From: Gnetum montanum
Lineage: Eukaryota; Streptophyta; Gnetopsida; Gnetales; Gnetaceae
Assembly: GCA_015680685.1 (NCBI GenBank)
Contig: MNCI01024201.1
Span: 130,139 to 194,138, forward strand
DNA: 64,000 nt
Direction of reading: 5' to 3'
Below, in pieces: positions 48,501 through 60,169 of this stretch (position 1 is its first letter; each line of letters starts with the position of its first letter). The position numbers and the translations under genes are program-made. Below the pieces are notes generated by a model. That model had not been told where the DNA came from and did not search any database. It saw only the letters and a list, made by a program, of their open reading frames with translations.

Positions 48501-49014
48501 CAACTTGCTCAAAAAGATGCTCAATAGTAGTAAATGCAAGTGGCATGAGCAGCCTGTACATGTAGTATGGGCATACAAAACAACCTATTGCACAACTAAT
48601 ATAACCTCTTATAACTTGGTTTATGGTTCTAAAGCTATTTTATCTCTTAAATTGCAAGTGCCATTACTCCAAGTAGCCTTGAACAACTTCATCAATGATG
48701 AGTAGAACAAAGAGTTATGAATGGTGGCCTTGGACTTGATGGAGGAGCAACATATGCAGGTGCTTGGTCACATTGAGCACTATCAAGATAGGAAAAAAGG
48801 ATAGCATCATCATAACTTTTTCATGCGTAAGATCAAGGAGGGTGACCTAGTCCTTAAGGCCATCTGCAAGCCTGCGAACAAATTCTTAGCTAACTGGGAA
48901 GGGTTCTTTGTCACAAGAGCCTATGGGAAGAGTGCATTCAGAATAGCTGACATGAATGGAAATGAGTTGGCCAATCTAGTCAATCATTCCTATCTAAAGC
49001 TATACTACATGTAG
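45559..49014 (+). pseudogene. pol: Pol of element X: RT, RNase H, archaeal-type RNase H, integrase
   Basis: It starts MQDQSMSTWDQIDFPLCLHG and continues with FAWSYEDTLGLDPYLVQY. RT includes ASFIRAIDYTEWVSNIVVVP, CIDFQGLNKATIKDDFPLPS and an intact YVDD at 46432-46443. RNase H follows to about 47150. The second RNase H keeps HFDGAST (about 47308) with its catalytic Asp, but the GDS motif reads GNS. Integrase has its zinc domain near 47990-48110, then GLDIIGSI-like text (DDE Asp 1), TVTDNGP (Asp 2) and NGQAKVSNQ, where the catalytic Glu is Lys. The C-terminal chromatin-side region (48505-49014) is nearly open and ends NHSYLKLYYM. Over a dozen stops make it inactive. Confidence 0.9.
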
Positions 49015-49049
49015 CTAACAATCATTGACAAGTGCACTTGCTTTCAATG

Positions 49050-49256
49050 GTTTGCTATGATCTTAAACTAGCAACACAAACTACCAAGGCCTTAAACTAG
49101 TACCATAGCCCCACACGACCTTAAACTAGCAACTTTGGTAACATGGATAGCCTGATTATCATGTGGCCTATATGCATTATAGTGTGTAGTGGTGTTCTGT
49201 ATTCTTTGTTAATGCCTCTCAAGTCAATCCTCCAAACACCAACAAAGAGGGGCCAT
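49050..49256 (+). other. Short 3' UTR, minisatellite copies and polypurine tract of element X
   Basis: Three copies of the CTTAAACTAGCA motif lie at 49058, 49092 and 49120. AACAAAGAGGGGCCAT at 49241-49256 is the polypurine tract. The 3' UTR is far shorter than in A or C. Confidence 0.82.
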
Positions 49257-50474
49257 TGAAACACCACAAAAATTTTCATGTTATAGTGAATTTTCATCAT
49301 GTAGCTTTCACCCCATGAAACCTAAGGCAAAACTTCATTGTAAATGTGAATATTGTAATCCCCAGTGGGCAATTTCACATACTTTATATTTTTCGGGCTG
49401 AAAATTTCCTTATAAGTGGTCCAAGCCCCATTCCCCAAGTTACAAAACTCACCTAGTGTCTATAGTTGGGCTTGGGGGGGTTAAAAATGCCTTTTGGAAT
49501 GCCAAAAAAGGCTATTTGATGGGTTTATTAGGGGTATACATTTTTCTATGCTAGAAACACATGCAGGGAGGAAAATCTCACCTACCCCCAACATCAAAGG
49601 ATGGAGGTTTTGGAAACTTTCTCCCTTCAGAGTGGAGACTACATGCACAACCTAGAAACCTTTCCCCCTTAGCATGGAAGTTTCCTCCCAGCATGGATTC
49701 TTCACCCCCAGCATTGAAAATTACATCCTCTAGCATTGAAAATTACATCCCCTAGCATGGAATCCACAATAGGCAAATTTCAACACTTCATGCACTTCAA
49801 TGTTGACCAACCACTTAGTAAGCATGGTGGAGAGCTCAGCATGGATGATTCATCTCTAGCATGGAAAGTGTGCCTCAATTATTATTTATAGTAAAGAAAA
49901 TGGCCATGGGAGAAAGCACTTACTATGTATAGTAACCTCGTAAATTTTGGCACCCATATCACCTTAATTTGGCAACCAATTTACAACGATTTTGCAACCT
50001 CATTCATGACCCAAAATTTATAAAAACTAACCTCAAACATCATTTATAGGTTTAGCAATTCTCTCAAGGTTCCACATTTTTTTGACAATTGGAGACTATT
50101 AACATACACATACTTTTGCACACAAAATTGTTAATAGTTCTACACTTGGGCATTCTCAAGCACTCGATAGCTTTTACAAGCTTCCACACTTATATTCTCT
50201 TAAACCTAGCATGGACACTCTATGACCTTGTGGCCTTATAACCACCTTTGGGATTTGTGAATTTTCAAGCTCCACACTACAACCCTAAGATTCCCAACTC
50301 CCAATGTAGAGCATTTGGGCACCTAGATTTTTCACACTTATTAACCCTCACCATAGCCAATGTTGCAAATCTAAGGTTGCAGCTGACAAAGATTCGAAAG
50401 CATCAAGAGTAGCTTAACACCTAAATTAGGGAGCAAATTTCATTCAGGCACCATTTGTACACATTCCTGTAACT
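49257..50474 (+). repeat. 3' LTR of element X (homologous part)
   Basis: It starts TGAAACACCACAAAAATTTT and aligns with 696 to about 1946. Homology to the 5' LTR is lost near 50474. It carries TATAAAAA at 50019-50026. Confidence 0.88.
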
Positions 50475-50745
50475 TCAAGCACAAATAACATTTTGCTTTC
50501 TTTGTGCAAATTTCCAAGCTTCTTATGAGGCTAATTATTTTTATTTTCTTGAATTCTTACTTCATGAAATGGCATAAAGGTGCCAACACCTGCAATGTGG
50601 ATCTAGGAGATTGTACAAAGTTTTATTTGAGTACTTATCTACTTGAATGCATTGGCATGAACAATAATAAAATTGAGATTCTCTAAATCCATTGCAACAC
50701 TTAGACTAGCTTAACTTTACTTTCTTGTACTTTACTTTCTAAGCA
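50475..50745. other. Unassigned 271 bp between X and D
   Basis: No feature was recognised. Its length is close to the 268 bp missing from the X 3' LTR and it ends in CA (TTCTAAGCA), but the sequence does not align with 1947-2213. It could be a diverged LTR end or host sequence. Confidence 0.4.
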
Positions 50746-51574
50746 TGATGAGTGGCGAGGTACCCCTACACTCAACAATACGAATACAAGCATTACACAT
50801 GCAATCTGGTCGAACTTCACAAATGGACTAATTGTGGCATCTAGATAATTAGCCTTAGGTCGCAATTCGCTATCTTCCCACCTGGACTAGTATTAGCTTT
50901 ATCACGTATGGTTTAGTCCAGAGTGAGGTGTATGATGTGTTTCTAACCTAATGCTGCTCTTGAAGGCAATGGAAGATAATATTAACTAAGCTAAGGGAGA
51001 AAGGGTGAGAAGGAATCTAGCTAGCCTAAGTGCAATGAGCATCCGTTTCTTGATTATCCGTACACATCTTGGACTTCGTGCATGACTACCACTGGGATTA
51101 CCAAGCACAGATCCTAGGTATGCTACTGGGTTAACAAGTAGTCACACTTAAATGCTCATAATCAAGTCGTACTCATTCCACGTTCAATAGGAGTTTAAGG
51201 ATGAGAGAGATTAATCAGGAAAGTAATAAATAATAAGTAAATAAATGATTAATCTAAGTGAATGCTACAATGATGAAGTAATCTCGATCTTTATTATCAG
51301 TCATGTGCATGTCCAAGTATGTCACACTCGAATAAAGGATGCCATACAATTAAAATCACCACACTACGACATTCACTGGGAGGAAAAGGGTTGAGAGGAA
51401 AAACAAGAACTAAAATCAAACTTTAAACTTCTAATCTAAAACTTACTTATAGAACAAGGAAAGCCACCTCTTATTTATAGAGATTGAGACAGGCCATGAT
51501 ATTGTGGCTGCTACAAAATCAGGGCTATGATATCACGACTGCGATATCACAGCCAGAAAATTTATGACTCATCA
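50746..51574 (-). repeat. 3' LTR of element D
   Basis: TGATGAGTGGCGAGGTACCCCTA to GACTCATCA, 829 bp, with the same terminal inverted hexamer as B. TATAAATA (minus) is at 51472-51479. Its partner is outside the window. Confidence 0.85.
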
Positions 51575-51586
51575 TATCCCCATGAC
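51575..51586 (-). other. Polypurine tract, element D
   Basis: The minus strand reads TCATGGGGATA directly before the LTR, parallel to B's at 12241. Confidence 0.7.
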
Positions 51587-51757
51587 TGAATGAAAACTCG
51601 TCCTCAAATTAAAGTGAGAACAAGCACCATTGATTACACAGTCGATATGTATAGGATTATTGACTAACTAGAATGGATTCATGCCACAGTGTGGAGTTAG
51701 AACAAAATTGAGACACAACAAAAAAGAAAATCCTATGATTACAAAATTGGATGGAAC

Positions 51758-52513
51758 TCATGTAGTTCCTGGTGACGGTGGCTCCTCCGTGGGTGTCTTT
51801 CCCTTTTCTTCCACTCCAGGTCTTGGGATTTGATAGTGTTGAAGTATGGCTTGGATTTTCTCCTCTTATAAGGCCTTGAGTGCCTTGACGTGCGCATAAG
51901 TTTGCACTTCTGCCATAGAGGCATCCCAGTCAGCCTTCTCTTTTTCTTCCGCCACCCTTTTATTCTCTGTCAATAGTTTATTAAGTTGCTCAGTTCTGAA
52001 AGTATCCAACTGGTTCTGAGCAACCTTTGGCCCTGTATTCGAAAGGTTTAATACTTCTAAAATGGCTTGAATAGAGAAATCAAAAGTCACACCACAAATG
52101 TTAACCATCGTGCCTTCTTCTTTGTTGTGCCAAAATTGGTACATTTCCCTTAGGTACCAGGCACTACTTGTATAGAGGATAGGCCATAAGGGAGACCCTT
52201 TAAGGTGATCCCTAACAGCCTTAGGAGCAAACTCTATGAAAGATTCAAAATTTAATTTCACAATCACTGCAGTGAATGTGGACCTTTCGTGGATAGCCTG
52301 AACACAATCCTGGGGCAACGTGAGATGTTGCCCCTGTTCAGGCTCTGCAGTAGCTCCTCCTTCTGCCTGCCCTGATTGTACAGTAGCAGGGTCTTCTTGA
52401 TGAATGTTACATGATTGTTCCTCCTACTCTACATGTTGTTCGGGCAGGAACTTGTCCTTCACCTCTCCTAGGTCATTTGATTGCACCTTGAGTAGGACCT
52501 TCCTGTTGTCCAT
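51758..52513 (-). pseudogene. Extra 3' (env-position) gene of Athila-like element D, nearly intact
   Basis: ATG at 52513 opens MDNRKVLLKVQSNDLGEVKD; the frame runs about 251 codons to TGA at 51758 with only two in-frame stops (TAG after EQHVE, TAA after HVKALKAL), both of which could be decayed Gln or Trp codons. Residues 65-150 include SFIEFAPKAVRDHLKGSPLW, WYLREMYQFWHNKEE and VNICGVTFDFSIQAILEVLN, which recall the putative plant transposon protein domain of Athila elements (pattern V-G--V-FS---I---L-L). The C-terminal third is Glu/Lys-rich and likely helical. I see no signal peptide or membrane segment, so an envelope role is not supported by the sequence. Confidence 0.68.
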
Positions 52514-54114
52514 GTTTCAAGGTCATCTGCAATCACACGAGGCCAATCGTTAGTAAGGTTATTACCAAAGTTAGGTTATACCTTATTGTTTGTCTTAATG
52601 GATTTACTTTATTTTCGTGTGATGTTAATTATTAGAAGAACATGTCCCCAAAAGATTATAATGTTGAGTCCTCTTTGATTAGGTGGTTTTCAAATTTAAT
52701 TCTCTAGTACAGCTAAGGGGATGAAATTGTTTTTGACACATTTTATTCTTTATTTTATAACTAATTACCCTTAATAATGTTCTTTGGGCAATGAATAATT
52801 TCAAAAATTTATGTGCTATTTGGCATATGCCCCTCCCCCACGACTAAGCTAAACACTCCGGGTTCAAGTAGGTTCAAACGGAATGAAAATCAGAGTACCA
52901 GCGAGCGAGTTATGGATATGAAAGCAAGGGACACACAATCGCGCATTGTAGAGAGGAATTTGAAAAACTTCCCCTGCATGAACAGTTGCAAATAATGTTG
53001 ATTAGCATAAGCGGGTCATGTATATATATTTTCATTGAAGTTAGGACACTTAGAGAATGTACTAAATTTTTAATATTTTTTTGAAATTAAATGATGTAAA
53101 CTAAGGACATTTGGACACTTGTTAAAGGGTTCCAGGGTAATTCAACTAGTTCTGAAGGCACAATAATTATGATGGTGTGGAATTTATCAATAAGGACCTT
53201 AGATGGTAGAGAAAAAGGCTATGTGATGGTTCATAGGAACGTTGAATCAAAGGGATAGTAATAAGGGAAAGAAAATCGTTGGCAATACGCTAAGTGTAAT
53301 AAATGGTGTGTGGAAGATGGGTCATGAGTGCAAATTACAAAAATTACACAAGTGGGTCCTCCCCAAAGCAAGTTCCAACCTATAATGCCCTTGCGTAACC
53401 ACACTTAAAAGTGTCTGTGGGCACTCGAAGGGTTAAATGTAATCCACACTAGTTCCACAAACACACTCACATGTAAATATCACCTAAATGAGGTAAGAAT
53501 TCCATGTTATACAAGACACAAGCTACAATTACACAAACAGTGAGATGAGATGAACTATAAAAGGGATTGTATAGATTGGGACATGAGGTAACTGACCTAT
53601 GGCATAGTGAATCCTGCATGTAAAGCATGATTAAGGTGTCATTAACCCACGTTCCAAGATCAGGACCAAGTCCATTCCTCTAATCAGTGACATCGCATTG
53701 TTTCATCTCATGATGAGCAACTATGAGAGTACCATAACAACAAGGCATATGATCACTTGGCATTTTATTCAAGGGAGGAGTGATTTTTGTTTTGTGGCAC
53801 TTTTCTTTTCATTTTTCTTTTTCTTTTCTTTGTTTCTTTTTTCTTTTCTTTTTTTCTCTTTAGTGAATCCAGAGAAACCACCAACCTTCAGGCATGGGTG
53901 CATGTCTTTCTAGTGGGACCCCCTTAGAACAGCATTGGATTTTTAAGTGCCTTTTGATTACTCTTACTCCCATTTTTCGTTAGATCTACAAGGATCTTAG
54001 TACAACCACGTTGCATGATAACTCTCATAGACGTCACCAAAGAGAATCTGCAAGTCCCCTTGATGTCACATCCTAATCATTCCCTCTTGGTCCATCCTTC
54101 TTCATTCTGGGTAC
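52514..54114 (-). other. Non-coding 3' region of element D with pyrimidine-rich tract
   Basis: A T/C-rich tract at 53791-53862 is followed by GGCATGGGTGCATGTCTTTCTAGTG and AAGTCCCCTTGATGTCACATCC, both matching B (15938 and 16185). No gene is supported. Confidence 0.65.
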
Positions 54115-54993
54115 TATAACGACGGAAAATGTCGGTAGCTGGAAAATACCAAATGAAAATCCATGTATACAGTCTTAACCACGGATTCGTGCGAGGGCCG
54201 TGCTAGAGAAAATGAATATGTGGTGCCCTGAACGGTCTCGAACTTTCAAAATGTCGTTGACTTGGCAAACTTTGTGTTGAAAATGGTCATGTCACATCAC
54301 GTATCTAGAAAAAATGGCAAAGTACGTTGTCAATCACTTCCGCTGAACCGCTTCATAATTACACACACTACGCACAATACGCTCATCAGTGTATCACGCG
54401 TGTGAATGGCAGGCACGTATCGGGTACTATTTTAGCCGGCTTTACACTGTATTACGCTCGTTTACGCTACGTTGCGTGGCAGAGCGTAATAGACCATGGG
54501 AGTAGTTGATTCCAGCTATTTTACATGTATTTACACCACAAAGTGTAATAGAGCGTAAACAATGGTCAGCTTTTACAATAAATTACGCTTGTCTACACTG
54601 CATAGCGTAATAAGCGTAAAGCGACCAATCTGCAAAAAAGGAGGAAATCAGTTTGCCGCGCTTCCTTGGACTCTGACTTTGACTTCTTGGAAGCTCGTTA
54701 CATTACTCTGCATAATCGGAACGTAAACTTGGGCCTGAATAAAAGACTTGGTGGAATATGCGACAAGTCTTTCTGATATCGGGTTATGTTAAACAAAGTT
54801 ACGCTGAGTGACACTACGCTATGTTGCCTAATGTAGCGTAAAGACAGAAAACAAAGTAAGGTCCAAATTTGCAGGAAACTTGGAGACTTGATGCTGCGCG
54901 CCTCTTTGCCTTGTTCTGTCTTCTTGATTTCTGTCACAAACCTTCGCCCGGAATCTTTTCCTGAGGCCGATTTGCAATTTCTATGGTGTTTCA
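54115..54993 (-). repeat. 3' LTR of element C
   Basis: On the minus strand it begins TGAAACACCATAG right after the polypurine tract and ends near GTCGTTATA. The end region GCACGGCCCTCGCACGAATC aligns with E (7340) and A (25255). The U3 has repeated TTACGCT/AGCGTAA dyads (54430-54620 and 54790-54840). The left edge is uncertain by a few bases. Confidence 0.85.
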
Positions 54994-55010
54994 ATGGCCC
55001 CTCTTTGTTG
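54994..55010 (-). other. Polypurine tract, element C
   Basis: The minus strand reads CAACAAAGAGGGGCCAT, as in A and X. Confidence 0.88.
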
Positions 55011-56159
55011 ACATTTAGAGGGCTTGGCCGAAAGACTTCGACAAAGAATACAAAACACCAGATGGGTAAAAGTACCAAAAGCATTCATCAATGGTTACTC
55101 AAGTGTCACTCTGTCAAAGCAAAAGTGCATAAATGAGGGAGATATGAGATGAAATGGTATGGGAGGAATTCTTATAGAAGTAGGAGGAAAGAGGTTCGGG
55201 GAAGACTCAAATGTGCGAGTATAGTTTTTTCACGCATAAGCAATTAGGCTTTCTCCTGCGATTGTGTCTGCATAGAGTTATGCCGTCCTTTTGTAGATGA
55301 AGGGACTTGCATAGACGAATTGTGTTGTGTCTACATGGCCTGGATGGGTTGTGTTTCATCCATTTTGCCGACCCCACGCTTTTTTTTGCGTCCACTAGGC
55401 GAGTTGCATTACACAGGTTCATGGACTTGATTATAATGCAGATGCGGAAAGCATTTCACATTTTGCATGAGGGAAATAGATGGAATGGCTAAGGAGGGGA
55501 ATAGGAGCAAGAGGCAAGATTATAAAGAAAACAAGGATGCACTCCTGAATGGACAGGCTAACCTAAGTGGCCATCCCAAAATGCCATCTGTATTTCACCA
55601 CTCAGATGAACGCACCTTTGAACAAGATCCTCGTAGCAAGTAACCTGCAACTAGAGGAGAAAATAGAGGACACCATTGCTTGGTCGAATCACTGGAGAGG
55701 TTGTTGAAACAAGTACCGTTTGAGGCGAGACAAAGTGAGCGGGCCATCGACAAGGAACCGTAGCCAGAGGCCAGGGTCTCAATGTTGACGCTCGGCCCAG
55801 TATATTGCCACCAAAGAACATCAGACTTAGCGCACCTGACTGGTTATGCAAAGAACCAGCTAGGTGAATCTGTGAAGCCAGAGCCTGATAGTGATGATGA
55901 TCGGAGGTCCCCAAGGTCGTTGTTGATGAGAACTCTTTTGGGGCTCCGATCGGCAAAACTAAACTCTCAGAGGTGCCACCGCTGCAATGGGTGCAGTGAC
56001 TGCATCTCCTAGGGTTCAGTAGTATGCCTTTCAGCACATCCGAGGAATCAACAGAATGCCTATGAGGTAGCAATGCTGGGACTGTCCCAACATCCCACCC
56101 CATTTGTTTTGCAGCCGCACGGAGACGATTATGCTCGCTTGATTTGCATGATGGTGGTC
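55011..56159 (-). other. 3' UTR of element C
   Basis: It aligns in places with A's 3' UTR. A 246-codon open frame (55651-56391, minus) overlaps the minisatellite, has no recognisable domain and is not conserved in A, so it is not called a gene. Confidence 0.65.
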
Positions 56160-56625
56160 TATAGGTCCCAGTTTTAAGTCCTGGTAGACTTTCGTTGCTG
56201 GTTTTAAGTCCCAGTAGACCATGGTCCCAGTTTAAAGTCTGGGCGGACCGAAAAATGCTAGTTTTACATCGTAGCGGACGATGGTAGAGCTGATTTATGG
56301 TCTTAGCAGACCATGCTGTGGGTGTCAGTTTCATGTCGTGACCCAGGGATAGATCTGTGCTAGTTTTACGTCTCACCAGACACACACTCACCTATGCCAG
56401 TTTTATGTCCTGGTAGACAGCCGACGCTAGTTTAGGGTCGTGGTAGATGCGTGCAGGAAATACCAGTTTTACATCTTAGTGGACCTGTACAACACTACCA
56501 GTTTTACGTCGTAGCGGACAGTTACAACTTGCTAGTTTTACGTTGTGGCGGACGATTGTTGCCAGTTTCACGTCGTGGCAGACAAGTGAAGGGAATGCCA
56601 GTTTTACGTCATAGCGGATGATTGT
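56160..56625 (-). repeat. 14-copy minisatellite in the C 3' UTR
   Basis: On the plus strand about 14 copies of GCCAGTTTTACGTCGTAGCGGAC recur every 25-40 bp (56166 to 56618). The reverse complement corresponds to A's TCCGCTATGACTTTAAATTGG and CTGCTAGGACCTTAAACTAGC copies, so the two arrays are homologous. Confidence 0.9.
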
Positions 56626-56657
56626 TGTCATACCTGATGTTAACATTGGATATACAG

Positions 56658-59600
56658 CTAGATGTAGTACCGCTTCAGATATATATGGTTCACAGGATTC
56701 AGTAACTCGTTGCCGTTAGTATCTGCTAGCTTGAACGCACCGTTGCCACACACATCAGCTACCAAGAAAGGGCCCTCCCAGTTTGTAGAGAACTTTCCTA
56801 CTGGTTCGCGAATGGCCTTGAGAACCAAATCTCCCTTCTTGATCGGACGTTGTTGAAGATTATGACGATGCTTCTGCTTCTGCTTCTCTTGATACTTTTC
56901 GATGGTATCAAGCGTCTGTATTCGCTTCTCCTCGACTAAATCCAAATCCATGATCCGAGACTCGGTGTGTTGAGCTTCATTTATAATCATGGACAGGACC
57001 ATCCGTAGAGAAGGAACCTGTAATTCAAGGGGTAGCACTACCTTAGATCCATAAACTAGGCTATAGGGTGTACTGTCTGTAGCTGTTCTGCATATGGTAT
57101 GATACGCCCATAGCACATAGAGGATCTTTTCATGCCACCGTCTCTTGTTGCTATCGAGCATTTTCTTGAGTAGGTTGATAATGACCTTGTTTGTTGCTTC
57201 AGCTTGACCGTTCACTTGCGGGTAATAGGATGAGGAAAAATATTGTTTAATACCGAGGCTATTACAAAAGGATTTGGTTTCCAGACTGCTAAACTATGGC
57301 CCATTGTCGATCACGATAGTCATCAGGAGACCAAATCTGGTTACAATGTTATCTAGAAGGAAATGACAGATCTGTTGAGACGTGATCTTCCACAGAGGAA
57401 TGGCTTCAACCCACTTCATGAAATACTCAGTAGCGGTGATTATGAAGCTATGACTGTGGAAGATTTTGGTGTGATAGGCCCTATAATGTCTAGCCCCCAT
57501 CATTGAAAGGGCCATGTGATCTGAGTCGTGTGTAGTTCTATAGGCAACACATGTATAAGGTTTGCGTAATGTTGACACGTGTCACATGTTTTAACCTTTG
57601 TAAGACAATCTTTTTCCATGTACGGCCAATAATACCCTAAGTGATGGATTTTAGAAGCCATAACTCATGGTGCTACGTGTTCTCCGCATAATCCCTCGTG
57701 AACCTCACCAACTATACATTGTGCTTGGTCTTTGTCAACGCAAGTAAGTAGCACTCCATCAAAAGAGCATCTACAAAGGGTATTATCTCCTATTACGACG
57801 TACTGCCTAGCTCACTTGCAGATTGCATCTTTTTGCGCACGTGTTAGCTCGTGTGGTGGTTCGCCATGTAAGAGGTAGGTTTTAATGTTGTCCTACCACT
57901 CTCGCGTTCTATCCTCGAGCAGTGAAGATATTTGCGCCGCCTGAATGATAGGACTTATACAATCTGTTATTAAGGTGGGATAGGTGTCGAACAGGTGTGA
58001 TGACACATTTAAAGCTAATGTAGCTAGTGCATCGGCTAGTGTATTATCGTTTCAGGGCATGTGTTGGGCATCGATCATTGTGAACTACTTCAGAAGATCT
58101 TTAGCCATATCGCAGTAGGGCTGTAAATGTACAACCTTGCAGGCGTAGACTCCTGTGATTTGATTTATAACAAGCATCGAATCGCCCCTAATCGCCAGGT
58201 GTTGAACATCAAGCTCTTTGGCTATTACTAATCCCCTGAGGAGTCCCTCATACTCTGCCACATTGTTCGTACAGGGAAAGGTCAAGCTGTAAGCGTGAAG
58301 ACGTACATCCTCAGGTGAAAGCGAAATGACTGTGGTGGCACTACCGCCTCTAGTGGTTGAAGCTCTATCAAAATATAACGTTGCTTTGGAGCCTGTTAAA
58401 ATAGGGCTTAAACTATGTACATGCTTATCTGGAAATTCAGGCTCTATGGTTGCCTGACTGTCAATAAGCGATGTTATCAATTGATCAACTATCGCTTGGC
58501 CTTTCATAGAAGATTAACCAATGTAATGCAGATTGAATTCTGCCATGATAGCTTTCCAACGAGCTATTTTACTACTTTCATACAAGTTATGCGTAATGGC
58601 CCTAAGGATGTTATTTTTGCAGATTATGTTGACCTGGCTACGGAAGAGATAGTGTCTGTACTTTTTGAGCGTAAACACTAATGCTAAGTAATTACGCACT
58701 ACTTCGTTATACCTCGTTTCATACGCACATAGAGCNAAAATTACGCACTACTTCGTTATACCTCGTTTCATACGCACATAGAGCATGACTCAAGTAGTAG
58801 ATGGGTACTTCTAACCCATCATCCCTCTTTTGACAGAGTAATGTAGCTAAGGCTACGTCTGATGTTGCGAGGTAAATGTAAAACGGTTGATCCCTTTGCG
58901 GTGGGAAAACTGTTGGCAAGCATTGAAACTCTTGTTTCAAGCTGTCAAACGCACACTGGCAATCGTCTGTCCATTCGAAATTAACCCTCTTTTTAAGCAA
59001 GTGTTGCATAGGTTGTAACTTATCTGTTAGTCTCGAAATGAACTGCCTAATAAATTGTAACCTCCCTTGCAATCCGCATAATTACTTGAGATTTGTAGGG
59101 GGCGTCAATTCAACAATGGCTTTGACTTTGTCAGGGTCTACTCATATACCAGTTTCCAATACCACAAAAAGCATGCGTCCGATTTTGACTCTGAATACAC
59201 ACTTCTTTGGCTTGAGCCGGAGGTCGTATTTAGAGCTTCTTTTAAGGACTAACTCCAGATCCTCCGAATGATCTTCTAACCTTATAGACTTAACAGCTAT
59301 ATCGTCAACATAATCATTCAGTCTCCCTAGAAGATAATCACTAAAGATGTACGTCATAGCTCGTTGATACGTAGCTCCGATATTTTTTAACCCAAAAGGC
59401 ATCATGGTGTAGCAAAGGTCCCCCAGGGTGTCATGAAGGTGGTTGTCAACTGGTGTTCTGGGTTGATGCATATTTGATTGTAGCCTGAGAAGCCATCCAT
59501 GAAGGATAAAAGTGCATGCCCAGCAGTTGTATCCACTAGTTGGTCGATACTCGGTAATGGGAAATTATCTTTGATTGTAGCTTTGTTCAAGTCTCGGAAG

Positions 59601-60169
59601 TCTATGCAGATGCGTATCCCTCCGGTCTTTTTAGGAACAACTACAATGTTAGATACTCAGTCTGAGTAATCGACCGCATGAATAAAACCAACCTGGTACA
59701 GTTTAGTGATCTCATCATGTACTACTAGCACGACTTCTAGCTTAATCTTTCATGCTTTCTGTCTAACTGATTTCATATGGGGATCTAGGATTATGTTGTG
59801 TTGTATTAACCTTGGGTCTAGTCCCGGCATATCTTCATATGACCATGCGAACACCATGATGTTATTCTGGAGGACCTGTCTTATGTTGTCATGTTCCTTT
59901 TGGTCTAGTATGGAGCTAACTTTAAGAGTTTTAGTCTCACCTCTATGCGTAACCACATAGACCTCGTTAAGGGGGTCTTCGGTTACATCTCCAGCTTCCA
60001 GATCTAGCGTGCGCATCGATTGTTCTGGCCAGTCTAAAGATGTTTCCAATGTGGCTATGGTTGCATCATCGAGGGCAAGGTTAGTCTCTACTAATGTGGT
60101 TTCAAGTTGTCTAATAATTTCCCCGTGTGGACCCATTAAAACTAGGAGTGCAGATAAAGTTTCGTCCAT
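56658..60169 (-). pseudogene. pol: Pol of element C: RT, RNase H, archaeal-type RNase H, integrase
   Basis: ATG at 60169 opens MDETLSALLVLMGPHGEIIR. After LETSLDWPEQSMRTL and FAWSYEDMPGLDPRLIQHN comes RT (about 59750-59080) with RICIDFRDLNKATIKDNFPL, FMDGFSGYNQICINPEHQ, MPFGLKNIGATYQ and an intact YVDD. RNase H (59000-58560) contains FYIYLATSDVALA and YYLSHALCAYETRYNEVV. The second RNase H (58507-58085) has YFDRAST, NNVAEYEGLLRG and GDSMLV, so its acidic residues are present. Integrase has its zinc domain at about 57700-57590, VIDNGP (57300) and NGQAEATNK (57210), then an intact C-terminal region ending NHIYLKRYYI. Few stops are present. A contig join at 58736 falsely duplicates part of RNase H. 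Confidence 0.92.
58690..58784. other. Assembly join: single N between exact 46-bp duplicates
   Basis: Positions 58690-58735 and 58739-58784 are identical, separated by N (58736) and AA. They fall in the RNase H frame of C, where removing one copy would restore continuity of the conserved YETRYNEVV region with what follows. This supports an unresolved overlap. Confidence 0.88.

Larger units (their letters stand above)
696..50474 (+). mobile_element. Tat-lineage LTR retrotransposon X (interrupted host element)
   Basis: X consists of a 5' LTR (696-2213), primer site, leader, gag (3580-5828), a roughly 185-bp array, pol with RT, RNase H, archaeal-type RNase H and integrase (45559-49014), polypurine tract and 3' LTR (49257 to about 50474). 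The two LTRs align over about 1.2 kb. X is broken by element E at 5829 and by Athila element B between 11375 and 43105. No protease was found, so the segment after gag is missing or was displaced. The bases before the 5' LTR are TAAGA (691-695); the matching right-hand duplication was not found, because the 3' LTR loses homology before its expected end. Linking gag to this pol rests on order, orientation and flanking LTRs. Confidence 0.75.

Noticed and set aside
50475-50745. Missing 3' end of the X LTR
   Set aside because: Length and a terminal CA fit, but I could not align it with 1947-2213, so homology is not claimed.
55651-56391. 246-codon minus-strand frame in the C 3' UTR
   Set aside because: It overlaps the minisatellite, has no domain, and the aligned part of A's 3' UTR does not keep the frame.
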